A stretch of DNA of 64,000 nucleotides from NCBI GenBank assembly GCA_029204225.1, contig CM055101.1, forward strand, positions 46,427,906 through 46,491,905, given 5' to 3'. Source of the stretch: Diphasiastrum complanatum. Its lineage: Eukaryota; Streptophyta; Lycopodiopsida; Lycopodiales; Lycopodiaceae. This document shows positions 34,220 to 46,560 of the stretch, one piece after another. How positions within the stretch are numbered: position 1 is the first letter of the stretch; every line of letters starts with the position of its first letter. The notes under the pieces are model-generated. The model worked only from the letters and a program-made list of their open reading frames with translations, did not search any database and was not told the DNA's origin. The position numbers and the translations under genes were made by a program.

Positions 34220-35470
34220 TCAAATCGCCCACATTGCCTGACATTAGACACATATGCTCTAGCAAAGAAATTAAATCCAAACCGCGATGTGGGGCCATGC
34301 GCTCACGACCATCTCCAATACTCAGCAAATACTCCACAAATCTCGACTGCTCATTCCTATCAGCTCCTTTCACACTCATAACACGCATGTTAGTTGACAA
34401 TTTGTGCACCTCCATGTGTTTCCACAAACACAAACACTTCAACAAAGCGCTCACAATTTGTGCGCGACTGCCTTGTCGTACAACCGGTAAAACTTGACGA
34501 AAGTCACTACCAAATATGGTTGGAACACCTCCAAATGGAGCATCAATACCCAATATGTCTTGCAAAGACCGATCCACACACTCACTGGCATACTTATGAA
34601 CCATGGGAGCCTCCTCCCAAATAATGAGCTGACATGCCAACAACAACTTACCTAATAGAGATTGTTTTGAAAAGTTGCATGTCGAGCTTTCATTCAATTC
34701 CATCGGGGGAATCCTAAATCTTGAGTGTGCAATTCTACCACCTTTCATCAACAATACAACAATTCTTGAGGATGCAACTGCCAATGCTATCCATCCTTGT
34801 GCACACACGTATGACAACATGACACTATAGAGGAATGTCTTGCTAGTACCGCCTGGACCATCTACAAAAAACACCCCCGCAACTCTTCATTCAACATGTC
34901 TGTGTACTACTCGCTCAAAAATTGTGTGCTGATATGCATTCAATCCCTTGATATCCACCATCACTTGTGGAATGCTCTCATCAAGAAATACTTCCTCACA
35001 AAATAGAGGATCAAAATCAACATCACTCTCAGGGAGTCTGAACCCAAAATTCGCTAAAGATTTTCCTACTGCTTGCATATGCGACTCCACATCCATAATA
35101 GCTCTATCTATTAAAATCTGACTCACTGTAACAGTCTCGCACATCACAGGTTGTCCCAACTCATGTGCATAATTCTCTACTAAATGAGGCTCTATACTCT
35201 TCCAAAGATCTAATGGATCAGAAGGGGCACATGTCAGCAAAAGTATAGCGAACATGAGTTGAAGCTGCGATGGAGTTCCCCATGACACTGCCTCATGCAA
35301 GTAGTTGATCCACTCCATTGCATCATTTATAAGAAATTTGTGTCTGCACACATCTCTGAAAGACAAAAACAACTCGCCATCAAACACAAGTCCTCATAAC
35401 TTGTTGCACCTCTCACATGAGCCAAAAGAACTCTCAAATAAAATCTTTCTCCTTCGGATGGATGGACAAT
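34220..35470 (-). pseudogene. Helitron Rep/Helicase: PIF1-type helicase fragment
   Basis: On the minus strand it starts with [20 protein letters not shown] and TSYEDL, a Helitron helicase landmark. After a frameshift comes [37 protein letters not shown] and LNAYQHTIFERVV. A stop at about 34884 precedes FFVDGPGGTSKTFLY (Walker A, GxGGTGKT with Gly to Ser), LIIWEEAPM (Walker B, DEAPM with Asp to Glu), and FGSDFRQVLPVV. The reading fades after GDLISFFFSN. Helitrons move by rolling-circle replication and need a Rep nuclease, which is absent. The sequence is truncated at both ends. Confidence 0.85.
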
Positions 35471-35486
35471 ACATATATATAAATAC

Positions 35487-35528
<42 letters not shown>

Positions 35529-35574
35529 CTACATATATATAGATATGTATATATATATGTATCTATATATATAA
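35470..35574 (+). repeat. (TA)n-rich microsatellite
   Basis: TA tract with interspersed CA, TAG and ATGTA units. Confidence 0.95.
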
Positions 35575-35579
35575 TTAAT

Positions 35580-35740
35580 CCTATGTACAGTTTTGCGCAT
35601 GTGTATGGGTGCACCCATGCATCCTCCTCCCCTCACACCCATGCATACACAAATTTTTCACTTAAAATGATGGAGAGGGGGATGCATGTATGGAGAAAGG
35701 CATGCATGGCACTCCTCCCCATGCATGCATGCATATTGAC
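35580..35740. repeat. CATGCATG-rich repeat, related to 26.2-26.6 kb
   Basis: Contains GGGTGCACCCATGCATCCTCCTCCCCTCACACCCATGCATAC on the plus strand in shorter pieces, and ACTCCTCCCCATGCATGCATGCAT near its right end. It shares CCTCCCC/CATGCAT blocks with the repeat near 26.3 kb and likewise sits beside a TA tract. Confidence 0.5.
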
Positions 35741-37525
35741 CACCTTCAGTGCTGCAGATTGAAGGGCAAATGCTTGTCTTAGGCTTTTTGCCTGTCAAAT
35801 TACGGACATTTAAATAATGCACCCTTCCAATGTGAAAGGAAAAGAAATGGGCATTCCTTCATATTTAAAGGAAACCTTTAGAAAGATACTTGTGAAGAAG
35901 TGTATAAATCATGGTTTAATTAAAAAATATTGTATTTTATATGGTACTTATTTAGTCAATGTATGATTTGAAAGGTGAACCTGGGTTATACCTTTCAAAG
36001 CATATTTTATTAAAGGGTATAGTTGTCCTTTTATAAAGGTGGCCCACCTTTCCCATTATTGGCCACCACATTTATTGGCCATCTTTCCCATTAACGGGCC
36101 AATTCATATTCTCTTGTTGTGGTTTGCTAATGAATCTCTTTCAGTTCGGGGCCTCTCTTTGAAGTCGCTTATGGGCACCTCATGCACTGTAACACCCGCG
36201 CCAATGAGAGCGTGGTGCACGCGCATGGGCCCACTGAGAGATTCTTGGGCATCTGGGCGGAGGGGGGCGGAGGGAAGCAGAGGGAAGCGCAATGGTGGCG
36301 CGGTGTTGCAGCCTCCATCCAGCGGCCAACTACCATCTGCCTCATGAAGCCAGCTGTCTGAGCTGAGGTGGGAGGAGCTCATCCAACTGAGAGCTGCTCA
36401 GTTTTCTTGCTCAATTTTTTGCTCTTGCTATAGAAAACTGTTCTGCTCGCCCTCTTATGAGTGCCTCGTCTGCTCCTCCAAAAGGCGTTTGCTCAGCCTT
36501 CCCTCTTCTGGGTGGCTCGTCTGCTCAGCCCGGTGGCTGTTGTGGTTTTGCTAGCAAGGACATTGGATCTGCTGTTGGCAAGAACGTTGGAGCTACGTGG
36601 GTTCTAGTTGTGCTCAGCTCGTAATGTCAATTGTGGTTGGCAGAATGAGACTAATGATGGCTCTTCAGATGATTCCATGAGCGCTTGATGCTGGCAAAAA
36701 TGTCCGAGCTGCTGTACTGAGTAATTCATTTTCTATTTTGTTGCATTTATGCATTGCATGTGTTTTTAACTTCCTCAATCATGAATTTGATTGTTCATTG
36801 TTTTTTCACAATAGAATTTGTTTTTTCCACTCAACAGCTTCTGTATCTTACATTGAAACATCAAATTGTACATCGGGGAGCCAGGTCTTTTCATCCACAG
36901 TACAGGCACCTCATTGGTCGTCACACCTGATACCCCCTTCATGCCATTGTCTTTACTGTACAATACAAACTTTCACATAGTAACATGAAATTCGTCATTC
37001 AATGGAGCTTCGAATCATCAACCTCAGCACTTTATTTCTACAAAGTAGGCCTTGAAGACTCCTAGCTTTCTATTTTTCTAGTAGCAGAATCTTTTATCCC
37101 ACTGGCTGAAAACTTTTGTCGCCACATGCACGAGAAAAGCAACCAAAAATATTATAGAATGCAAACGGCACATGAAACATTGCAAATAGACTGAAATGAA
37201 AATGTGTTTTTAGCAACTGGGACTCTTCCACCGTGAAAACAGATACAATTTAGATGAAAAATTTGCCTGTAGGCAACAAAACCTCATACCATACAAAAAT
37301 CAATAGATCGTTATAAGTAGCTTCTAAAAAGCTCACACTAAAGTGAATGAGGAAATCCAATGGCAAAAGCCATTCAGGAGATTGCTTAAAAACAAAGTAC
37401 CTCAAAAAGACTTCCAAAGTCATTCCATGTGCATTGCACTATTTTTTCATAGTACATGGGAACCGCATGCTCAACAACCCAAACATCGTCAACAATCTAA
37501 ACATCGTCAAAAATCCTACTGACAG
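35741..37525. other. No recognised gene
   Basis: Includes a higher-GC stretch (about 36180-36720) with short frames on both strands, none with a recognisable domain. The phrase TTTCCACTCAACAGCTTCTGT near 36824 recurs in the duplicated block at 37.6 and 38.7 kb. Confidence 0.4.
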
Positions 37526-37849
37526 TGATATCACATTGGAAGAAGCACTATTGCTTCTTCATTTGAATATGGCACCACTTTACATGCAGCAAAATAAAAA
37601 TTTCCACTCAACAGCTTCTGTTGGTGAAGGTACTACTACTTCAATGGTAGTTAGGTCATCCACAACTTATGGCCATTTTAGTTCATGATATAGAAATTAG
37701 TACCACATTTACCTCTCAAGGAACCAAATTGCAAGAGACATTCATCAATACTTGAGTTCTAGGTTTAGGGAAATCACTTAGGACTGTATAACTCTTTATT
37801 TATTTTATAACTAAGATGATATATACCTTTGATTGCAAAGCTTTGAGGT
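37526..37849 (+). repeat. 324-bp direct repeat, left copy
   Basis: Nearly identical to 38606-38929 at a fixed offset of 1080 bases. It starts GTGATATCACATTGGAAGAAG and ends AAGCTTTGAGGT. It includes a frame (HLNMAPLYMQQNKNFHS) without recognised identity. No terminal TG/CA or primer-binding site was found, so an LTR origin is not shown. Confidence 0.85.
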
Positions 37850-38605
37850 CCATGGAAACATGATACTGTACGCGGCAGCACAACCTACCCCTCCCCAACC
37901 AAGCAGACCTATAGATATATATGTATAATAGTGAGGTAAGGGAAATTGTGATGGGCAGGAAGCACCATTTGCCTATCAAGGAAACAGTAGACTGGATAAT
38001 AAATAAAATTTGAGCAGCCGGTGAGGCTGCATTTGTTTGTAAAATATGTGTTTAACTAACCCAGAATCGGTGGAGGTGGTGATAAGAAAGCTCTATTGGG
38101 TTGACTAGAGTAGTGGTTGCTGAGGAAAGCTTAGCATCACACAACAGTCTGCACGAGGATGCATTGATGGTGTAAAATATAATAGCCTAGTTCAGATTGG
38201 TGGAAAAGCTTGGAGGTGGTCAATGGTGAAAAGAAAAAGGTGGAGCTATGGCTGTACTTATGCTGGTATTAGTGGATGAGGGAATGAAATTAGAGGTTTT
38301 TTTTTTGTTCATTTTGATCTATGAACTCAGATTTATGGAGCCTGAAGGTGGTCAATGGCAAAAAGGGATAGGTGAAAAAGGCATGTTTAGTAGCTATTAC
38401 TGAAGCTATGGATCTTAGAGTAGGTTAATGCGTTGAGTTAAGAAAGTTTCCGCTAATTTGGATGGAGATGCAGGGGTGGTGTAAGTCCCCGTTGTCCTAG
38501 ATCTATGGATTGAAGCTGTCAATGATGGAGTTGACTATAGCCCAGTTAATAATGAGTGATATCATAGTGATTTGGTTATTAATAGTGATATCACAGATTG
38601 CATAG
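37850..38605. other. Spacer between the 324-bp repeats
   Basis: No gene seen. It holds two degenerate units with the shared phrase GGAGGTGGTCAATGGTGAAAAG / GAAGGTGGTCAATGGCAAAAAG, near 38210 and 38340. Confidence 0.4.
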
Positions 38606-38929
38606 TGATGTCACATTGGAAGAAGCACTATTGCTTCTTCATTTGAATATGGCACCACTTTACATGCAGCAAAATAAAAATTTCCACTCAACAGCTTCTG
38701 TTGGCAAAGGTACTACTACTTCAATGGTAGTTAGGTCATCCACAACTTATGGCCATTTTAGTTCATGATATAGAAATTAGTATCACATTTATTTCTCAAG
38801 GAACCAAATCGCAAGAGACATTCATCAATACTTGAGTTTTAGGTTTAAAGAAATTACTTAGGACTATATAACTCTTTATTTATTTTATAACTAAGATGAT
38901 ATATACCTTTGATTGCGAAGCTTTGAGGT
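38606..38929 (+). repeat. 324-bp direct repeat, right copy
   Basis: Second copy of 37526-37849. A 34-bp tandem duplication (GTTATCATGAAT...) follows at 38987-39054. Confidence 0.85.
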
Positions 38930-40809
38930 TAAAATATATAAACTTTTTCTTTTGCGATAAGTATGAGATTGATTACCATTAGGGCTAGTTATCATGAATG
39001 CAGAGTGGATTGGCCTCTTTGGTTATCATGAATCCAAAGTCGATAGGCATCTTTGGCGGGTGTTGCCTTAACACCCTAGTTGAATCTTGGTCACTTGTAT
39101 TACGTGTGGGAGGGCTATAGAAACCGATTTGCTCACTAGATATAGCCTTGACTTTGTAGGTGCTAGTAACTTTGAAATTGGACAGGACTCAAATGTTAGA
39201 ACTTGGAATAAATCTAGGAAAATCATGAAACACTACTTTCTGAAATGTAGATTTCAGTATTACATCTAATATCTATCATCTAACAAGCATCTTCCTACAA
39301 CATATCCTCCTTGCCTTCTTGGAAGCTCTTGTGTAGTGGTTGTAGTAGGCTCTCCCTCATCATCAACATCCTTTGAAATTCAAATATCTTGCTAATATGT
39401 CGCCCAAGAATATATATCGTACTTGATTTGTTTTGGAATGGGTGCTCACTTATTTCATTTTAGGGTTTATCATGTTTGCAACACTCCAGATGAACACGAG
39501 CTCTTTATAAAAATGGGATCATATTGTTGTGTACGCCCATAGTGATTCTCAAAACAACCTTTGAGATCAAACTTTTAAAGAAAATTTAGAATCTGTTTTC
39601 TTAAGAGCATTAATATGCACAAGTTTGTTTTTTTAAGAAACGACAGAGTTTAATCCACTTTTCTATCACTAAGTATGTTGTTTGTTGCTGTGATTTGCGT
39701 TGCCATAAACTACATGCTTGCCATTGGCGGACCAGGTTTGCTCTCTGAACTAGGAAAGTGGGTTGATAACCCACAATCCTATGCACGGGTGGGAGAATGG
39801 GTTGACAGCCCACGATCCCACCATGATAATATTAAATATGTTCACACCTTATTCCAGAGTGTTTGGAAAAAAAAAATGATTCATACTTTTGAAGTACTAC
39901 GCCTTTGACGAACTTACATATATGGATGTGTACCAAGTTTTCACCAACAATTTTGGAGAGATGGCAAGTTATCTAGGAAATATTTGATGTTCACGACTGT
40001 CAAAGGGTATTCAACTTGATTGGGGTGGGGGGTGGGTTGGGGGGTAAGATAGTTAAATAACACAAAACATTGTGATAAGACATCAGGTCATGCAATGAAG
40101 CGAGAGAGCATCCATTACTAAGAAGTTTGCAAGGGCCATAAATGTTGTGTGAAATTTGATAAAGTCCATAGCATTTATACAAAATTGAGATTTGAAAAGA
40201 CTATAAGATCAACGTGTTTAAAACCAGAGAATTTACCAGACTTTAAACCTTTCGTAAAATGAGTATTTTATCTGTATGTATCTATTTGGCTCATTCTAGT
40301 TCCCTTCGCTTATCATTTTTTCATGGTACTACTACGATCTCTCTAAATCTTGATTGGCATCATGGACACCACAATGAGGTGGATCTAGTAGGACATGTCA
40401 TTTTTATAGGTGTGTTCCTTTGGTAGACAATATTGTTGGATTTGATATTTGCTTGGCAAAGTTAATCCAAAAATTCACTCACTTGCGTTGAGAGGCATGA
40501 CGAAGTTAAAGGAAATGAAGGGGGTGCGTTGCAACATCCACCTTTGAAACAAAGTAGAGTAAGTTTCGCACGACCAATGAATAGCCTTATCCCAATTTTT
40601 CAACACGTCTATTCATACCAATGAAAATTAGAGCCATGCTACAAGCGGGCTGTGGTAGCATTTGATAAGGAGTTGCATAACTATCTTGCTGAACCAAGTA
40701 CAATAAAAAAAGGACCTAGATATTCAACGCCTTCATTTTTTGAACAAAAAATCGAAGAACTAAAAAAAAAAAATGCTCGTTGCCAACACTAGCTTTATCC
40801 ACAATATGT
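38930..40809. other. No recognised gene
   Basis: Only short frames (60-80 codons) with no domain. The plus strand may include a decayed upstream part of the pseudogene starting at 40810. Confidence 0.4.
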
Positions 40810-41667
40810 TTAAGTAAATACCAAGCCTTGGAACGAAAGTGTCAAAAGTTGGGAAAGTTGGTTGAAAGGACTGTGGTAGAGAGGGATATGGCCAGACTGA
40901 CAATAACAAACTTGGAGGCTAAATTGTAGGCATTGGAAGGTGTGAAGGAAGAACTTCGTAACACAATTTTGCACAAGGAGATCTATAGGGATAATTTTCA
41001 CAATGTTCGCCAAGAGCTAGACAAGGAGAGGGAGAAACTTCGACTACAAGGTGAGGAGATTAAAATACTATGAAAACAAGATGAAGAAAAAAGAATAAAG
41101 GAATTGCAGGTTGCAAAGGGGCACCTCCTAACATTGCCAACCTTCTCCACCATTTCTATTATCCAAGATAGTCAAATCCTTGATCCCTTGGTAGCACCTG
41201 TCAGGAACGTTAAGTACCGTGAAAGAGTGCTAGCTCCACGACAAGATAGCAACATGTTTAGATGGCCATTGATTGAAGGGGATTTCTCAAGTTTTAGTAT
41301 GGCTTGTCTATCCCTTGTCAATTTTTATGAGGAGTCAAGGGGATCACCGCACAAGATTGTGAAGTTGGCCGGATTCTATTCCAACTATCTTTGAGTTTGG
41401 TTTTGTCGGGTGATAGGCATCCTTAACAAGCCCAAGGTGGAAAACGATTGGTTCGACCCAAACTTGCCAGTGCCAAAGGGGTTGGACTTGTTATATCTGA
41501 AAGTTCGGGATTCTTCTTCATTGGAGCGAAAAATCTTTGGGGAGATGGTGAAGCACAATTTCATTGAGGGAGTGGACTAGTGCTTCCATGATGTCTCGGA
41601 TTGGTTTTTGGTGAAGACGGATGCATGTCGAGAAGCTATTCCTAGTCCCTTTGAAAAAAAGAAATGA
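40810..41667 (+). pseudogene. Unknown coiled-coil protein pseudogene with in-frame stops
   Basis: One frame stays readable for about 285 codons with no frameshift, broken only by four stops: TAG 40927, TGA 41071, TGA 41392 and TAG 41578, before a TGA at 41665. The first third is charged and heptad-like (YQALERKCQKLGKLVERTVV; FHNVRQELDKEREKLRLQGE), predicting a coiled coil. The rest is globular-looking (FRWPLIEGDFSSFSMACLSL; NDWFDPNLPVPKGLDLLYL). I do not recognise the family. It might come from a transposon or from a host gene. Each stop could arise by a single C-to-T or G-to-A change. Confidence 0.5.
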
Positions 41668-42083
41668 TTGGCTCTTCGGGTATTTTTTTTTTTGTCAATT
41701 AGGGCCATTTGCTATCGTGTAAATTGCCTCTCCATAAAGTGGATCAAAAAGCGGGTGTTGTGTTCAGAAACTTCATGAAGATGTGACAATTTGTAGAGCC
41801 TTCAACTTTATATGACGACAAGTTTAATGTATACTATTTTTCTACTTATGAATCTGTTGCATTTATTGCCATACCATCCATTCATGCAATGTTGTGTAAA
41901 CAATGTCAGCATTATGCTTATCTACCCTATTGAGTGAAAATTATGCAAATCGAGCATAGTTTGGTTATTACTATATCTGGTTTTTTGTCAGGTGTTGCAA
42001 TAACGCTATAGCATATTGGAGAATGGGAGATATTAAAAAACAAATGATATATGTGAAATAATTTTATGCTTTTTATTAATATC

Positions 42084-42084
<1 letters not shown>

Positions 42085-42178
<94 letters not shown>
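42085..42178 (+). repeat. (GA)n microsatellite, about 47 units
   Basis: Uninterrupted GA tract of 94 bases. Confidence 0.98.
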
Positions 42179-42181
<3 letters not shown>

Positions 42182-42533
42182 ATATTGGCCCAACTTTTCT
42201 TCATCGAGGGTGGACAATTGCATAACCTTATCAAATTGGTCTTTCTGAATTGTATGTAGGCTTACATCACATATGGAGCACAAAGAATTTGTTCCAAATA
42301 TCCATACTGGTCATTATTACACAAACCTATTGTTAAATTTGGACTCTGAGGGTAGTGGGTATGAGATATGTGATACTGACCTTGGATCATCAATGGATGA
42401 AACAATATATCATTCAATTGATGATGTAAGTGGGCTTAATTGATCGAATCCAGAAACATGTTCACCTTCTGTAGACATCAAGGAGCACACGTCCCCTGCC
42501 ATTTTCTCTTTTAATGCTCGGTCGCACCATCTT

Positions 42534-43566
42534 ATGTGTGCAAGTATCAGTAGCTCCACTTTTCCAACATATAGAAAGACTTTGGGTGTTGAACCCACCT
42601 TTACAGCTCCTCCACGAAACAAACAAAGAAAACCAAAACCAGAGTATGATGTTGCACAAAAATGGAAAGAAATGCAAATGAAAATGTGTATACAAACCAT
42701 GTACCCTGGGAGAGAGGGAATTTGTTTCAAGTCTAAAATGTCCCTACTCATTCCACATGTAGAACAATGGCACGAGTTGTTTTGCGATTGTCATGTCGAC
42801 ATGGTGACTGGGAACACAATAATTTAACTCAAACTACTGAAGCAATAAATTCACATTGGGTCATCGGTCTTAGGAAATATGGAATTGCAGATTCATTTAT
42901 CAAGGCCAGCTACAATGCATGTTCAATTTGACATGGTGTGATTGCAAATCCAGTTGGCCATGGGCATGTTCCTTTCACACATCAATGCTTTCTACCTGTG
43001 GAAGAAATTCAAGAAAAGATAGAAGAAATAATTGTTGAGCATCGAGTGATGCTAGTTTGAATACGGTCTTTGTTTTTTGGAAAGTGTAGATGTCATGTGA
43101 AGGAATACATCTGGCACAGAGGAAAGAGAAGATGTCATGTGAAGGAATACATCTGGCACAGAGGAAAGAGAAGATCTACCACACAAGTTTCACACATTTT
43201 GCCGCATAGGAGTTGTAGAGTGGGATGTCCTTTTCGAGTAAGAGTTACTATCCCAGTAAATACAAAAGACATGGCATGAATCCAAATGTATGCCATGCAT
43301 GAGTACCATCACCTCGAATCAGAAGAGGATATACTATATTTGCATCCACATCCCCTTGTGGTGCACGAGTGTGAGAGAGATCTACAGGCATACAAGGAAG
43401 CATCTCAACTATCCAATGCATCCATCCATCGGGCACCCTTCTTGAAAGCACAAGTTAGCGAGGCAGATCAAGCATGCATTAGATTTTCTCTTCCCAAAGG
43501 AAATATCCCAATTGTCATTCAAGCTGAAAACGAAAGGAACTACAGTTCATCCGTGAGGAACGGTTG
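42534..43566 (+). pseudogene. MULE N-terminal (FAR1/WRKY-like zinc region) fragment
   Basis: Fragments in several frames read as the region before a MULE transposase core: FASYNAC-like and IADSFIKASYNAC, then STTQVSHILPHRSCRVGCPF and RVRVTIPV, where SxxVGCPxRxxV is the zinc-binding head of MULE/FAR1 proteins. LPKGNIPIVIQAENERNYSS follows. Stops and frameshifts are frequent. No transposase core follows; instead a gypsy protease fragment begins at about 43566. It may be the missing N-terminal type of the MULE at 10.9 kb, but that is inference. Confidence 0.5.
43089..43172 (+). repeat. 42-bp perfect tandem duplication inside the MULE fragment
   Basis: GATGTCATGTGAAGGAATAC... is repeated exactly at 43089 and 43131. 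The unit is a multiple of three and duplicates RCHVKEYIWHRGKR in frame. Confidence 0.9.
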
Positions 43567-43810
43567 AAGACATACCAGTCAAAATTGTTGGAGTATAGTT
43601 TGTCATTACTTTTGTAGTAAGGGACTTACCTGACGCACCAAATGTCTACCGAGTCCTATTGGGACTCCCATGGTTACGAGTTGTGCAAGTAATTCATAAC
43701 TAGGGTACCAAAAAAATCACTTTTGAAAATCGTGAACGTGGAGTCAAAGTTGACCGATCACTTGGACTATCAAACTAGTAGCCCAAAAAGAGGATGATAA
43801 TTCATCAACA
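43566..43810 (+). pseudogene. Gypsy protease fragment (third copy of family)
   Basis: Closely matches 7461-7720: GTVEDIPVKIVGV, then a shared TAG, FVITFVVRDLPDAPNVYRVL and LLGLPWLRVVQVIHN. At the place of the second stop in the 7.5-kb copy (TGA at 7578) this copy has CGA (Arg). It has its own further stops. It is a short fragment flanked by MULE text on the left and a CT tract on the right. Confidence 0.8.
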
Positions 43811-43956
43811 ATGGATCACCCTTGCCATTGTAATTAACCAATAGGAGAAAGGGGCAAGGGCCTTCCCCATCAATAAAAAGACACCCTTTGTACCATATTT
43901 TCATGTCCAATAGGAGGAGGAGATTATGCCCAAATGAGATTAGAACATCCTTGCTT

Positions 43957-44527
<571 letters not shown>

Positions 44528-45382
44528 TTCTATTCTATAATTGCATGGCAAAAATCATTGGTTTCTATGATGACATAGATCCCTTGTATCCCATTGTTTG
44601 ATTGAATACTTGCACATTTTAAAGCCAATGGATGGATTTATCTGATGTGTTCATTTTCACCCTTAATATTGTTTTGATGTATTTAATGATTGACTTATGA
44701 AAAAACAAAAAATATTCGTAGCCATGGATGAACACTTTCGCTTTTGGCACTAACTTAACATAGATAACCATTCTATGAAAATTGCTAAACTTAATAACTT
44801 AATCATAACTTGAATCAATGATTGATAATTGAAGATTTTTAATAATGCACGATTGATATATTTTGTTAGAGAGGGAGAAAATATCCTCATGTAGTATGTT
44901 TTCATATGGGAATGATGTGAAACCATTGCAATTGTCATGAAATGACTAGCATAAACAATGTGCAATTTTGCCACTTTCATGGGCATGGCAGTTTTGTAAT
45001 TACCTGAAGTTGATTGATTTTTTTTTTTGGAATGTTGTTTGATTATGTTGCAAGTGATGATAAATATTCATACTACTCATGGCCTATTTTAGAGGCCTAT
45101 CCACTAAATTACAACATTTTAGATAAGTTTATCATGGCCCATTTTGAAAGCTCGAGCATCAAACTATTTGCAATTACATGATTTTGAATGGGCAATAAGG
45201 ACCCCTATTAATAATTAATTGGTAAGGTCACAAAGTTGATTGATCAAAAGAACTAGCCAACCAAAGGGAATAATAATATTTTGACACTTTAAATATTGAA
45301 AGATCTTTTTATTTAGATGGATCTAGATCTACATATACCATCAAAATATCATTAAAAATAGCAATTGTAAAAATATTTCAAG
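44528..45382. other. No recognised gene
   Basis: AT-rich. The right part (about 45300-45430) is the reverse complement of text at 63660-63770 and so belongs to the gypsy family that follows. Confidence 0.5.
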
Positions 45383-46036
45383 CTAGCTTAAAATAAATTT
45401 ACACAATTTCAATAGAAAGGGTAAGCCAGAAGTTCTACTTATAGATATACTCCTTTTTTCACACACACTAAAATCTATATCCTTTTGAGCCATTGAGATG
45501 TTGATTTTATTGCATACTAGCAAAATTCCAATCCTATGTGTACCTGGATGACCAGCACGGTAGGTCATGACATTCATAAAGAATTCTCTTCTTTAACTTA
45601 TTATCCCCTGGTACACAAATTTTCTCATTCTGAAATAGCAAACCACCTCAAATGGATATATCTTCTCATCGTTCTTATGAACCTAAGATCCTTGTGAATT
45701 AATCTCTATTCCACTCTCATTTTTTTCAGTCTCATGCATTTGTCAAATGTGAACAAAATGAGAGTCTATTTCACACTTTCCTCTCAATGATATAGTGAAA
45801 ATTAGTGGAAATCTGGGTGAATGAAAGTTCATTTAATTCACCAATCCGACTAAGAGTGTTTGCAATCTAGTTAGAACTGCCTTTGACATATTGGATCTCA
45901 TGATCAAATTTTTGTATAAGCTTAGCCCAGCGAGCTTTACGACCCCTCTGATTGAAAGATTGTCTTCTCTAACCATCTTCGATATCGGCCACTCAAGCAT
46001 TGTCTTGATCATGACCTTACTCTCGTCTAACTGCAA
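45383..46036 (-). pseudogene. Ty3-gypsy RNase H end and integrase head remnants
   Basis: The minus strand reads, in the frame opposite to the longest ORF, ARWAKLIQKFDHEIQYVKGS then IANTLSRI, the end of gypsy RNase H. Further left is VMTYRAGHPGTHRIG followed by INISMAQKDIDFSVCEKRS, remains of the integrase zinc head. A block from after LEWPISKMVRE to before the RNase H end is deleted, compared with the copy at 62.6-63.2 kb. Confidence 0.65.
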
Positions 46037-46560
46037 CCTTTCGAGATGATCTTATGACCAAGGTATACTACCTCATGCTTAAAGAATTCACACTTGGATT
46101 CTTTAGCAAAGAACTTTTCTCTTTTGAGAATTCTCAAGACTATCTTAAGAAGATTTAAATGCTCTTTAAGAGTCCTATTATAGATGAGAATATCATCTAA
46201 GAATACAACTACAAATCGACCCAGATATGGGTGAAGAATATCATTCATCATCCATTGAAATATCGCAGGTGCATTCGTCAACCCAAAAGGAAGCACAAGA
46301 AATTCGTAGTGACCGAATCTCATCTGAAAACCAGTATTTTGCACATCATTTAGATGAACTCTAATGTAATGATACTCGGTTCTGAGATCTATTTTTGTGA
46401 CGCATTTAGCTCCACCTAATCGATCCACCAAATCATCCATTCAAGGCAATGGATATTTATTTAATACATGCACATTTGGAAGCCTCCATCTTTCTTCGCC
46501 TTTAGAATAATAGAAACACCCCATGGTGACTTACTGAGTTGTACATGACCCATCTTAAGA
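46027..46560 (-). pseudogene. Ty3-gypsy reverse transcriptase
   Basis: Reads KSPWGVSIILKAKKDGGFQM, then after a frameshift MDDLVDRLGGAKCVTKIDLR (first catalytic Asp), [32 protein letters not shown] (catalytic F-L-D-D) and EHLNLLKIVLRILKREKFFA. These are the seven RT blocks of plant gypsy elements in order. The RT core is nearly continuous, but flanking parts are broken. A plus-strand relative lies at 61.5 and 62.3-62.9 kb. Confidence 0.88.

Noticed and set aside
36039-36382. Pair of about 100-codon frames on opposite strands
   Set aside because: They are mirror frames in a higher-GC patch without any motif.
37526-38929. LTR pair of a small retrotransposon
   Set aside because: No TG/CA ends, primer-binding site or polypurine tract at the repeat edges.
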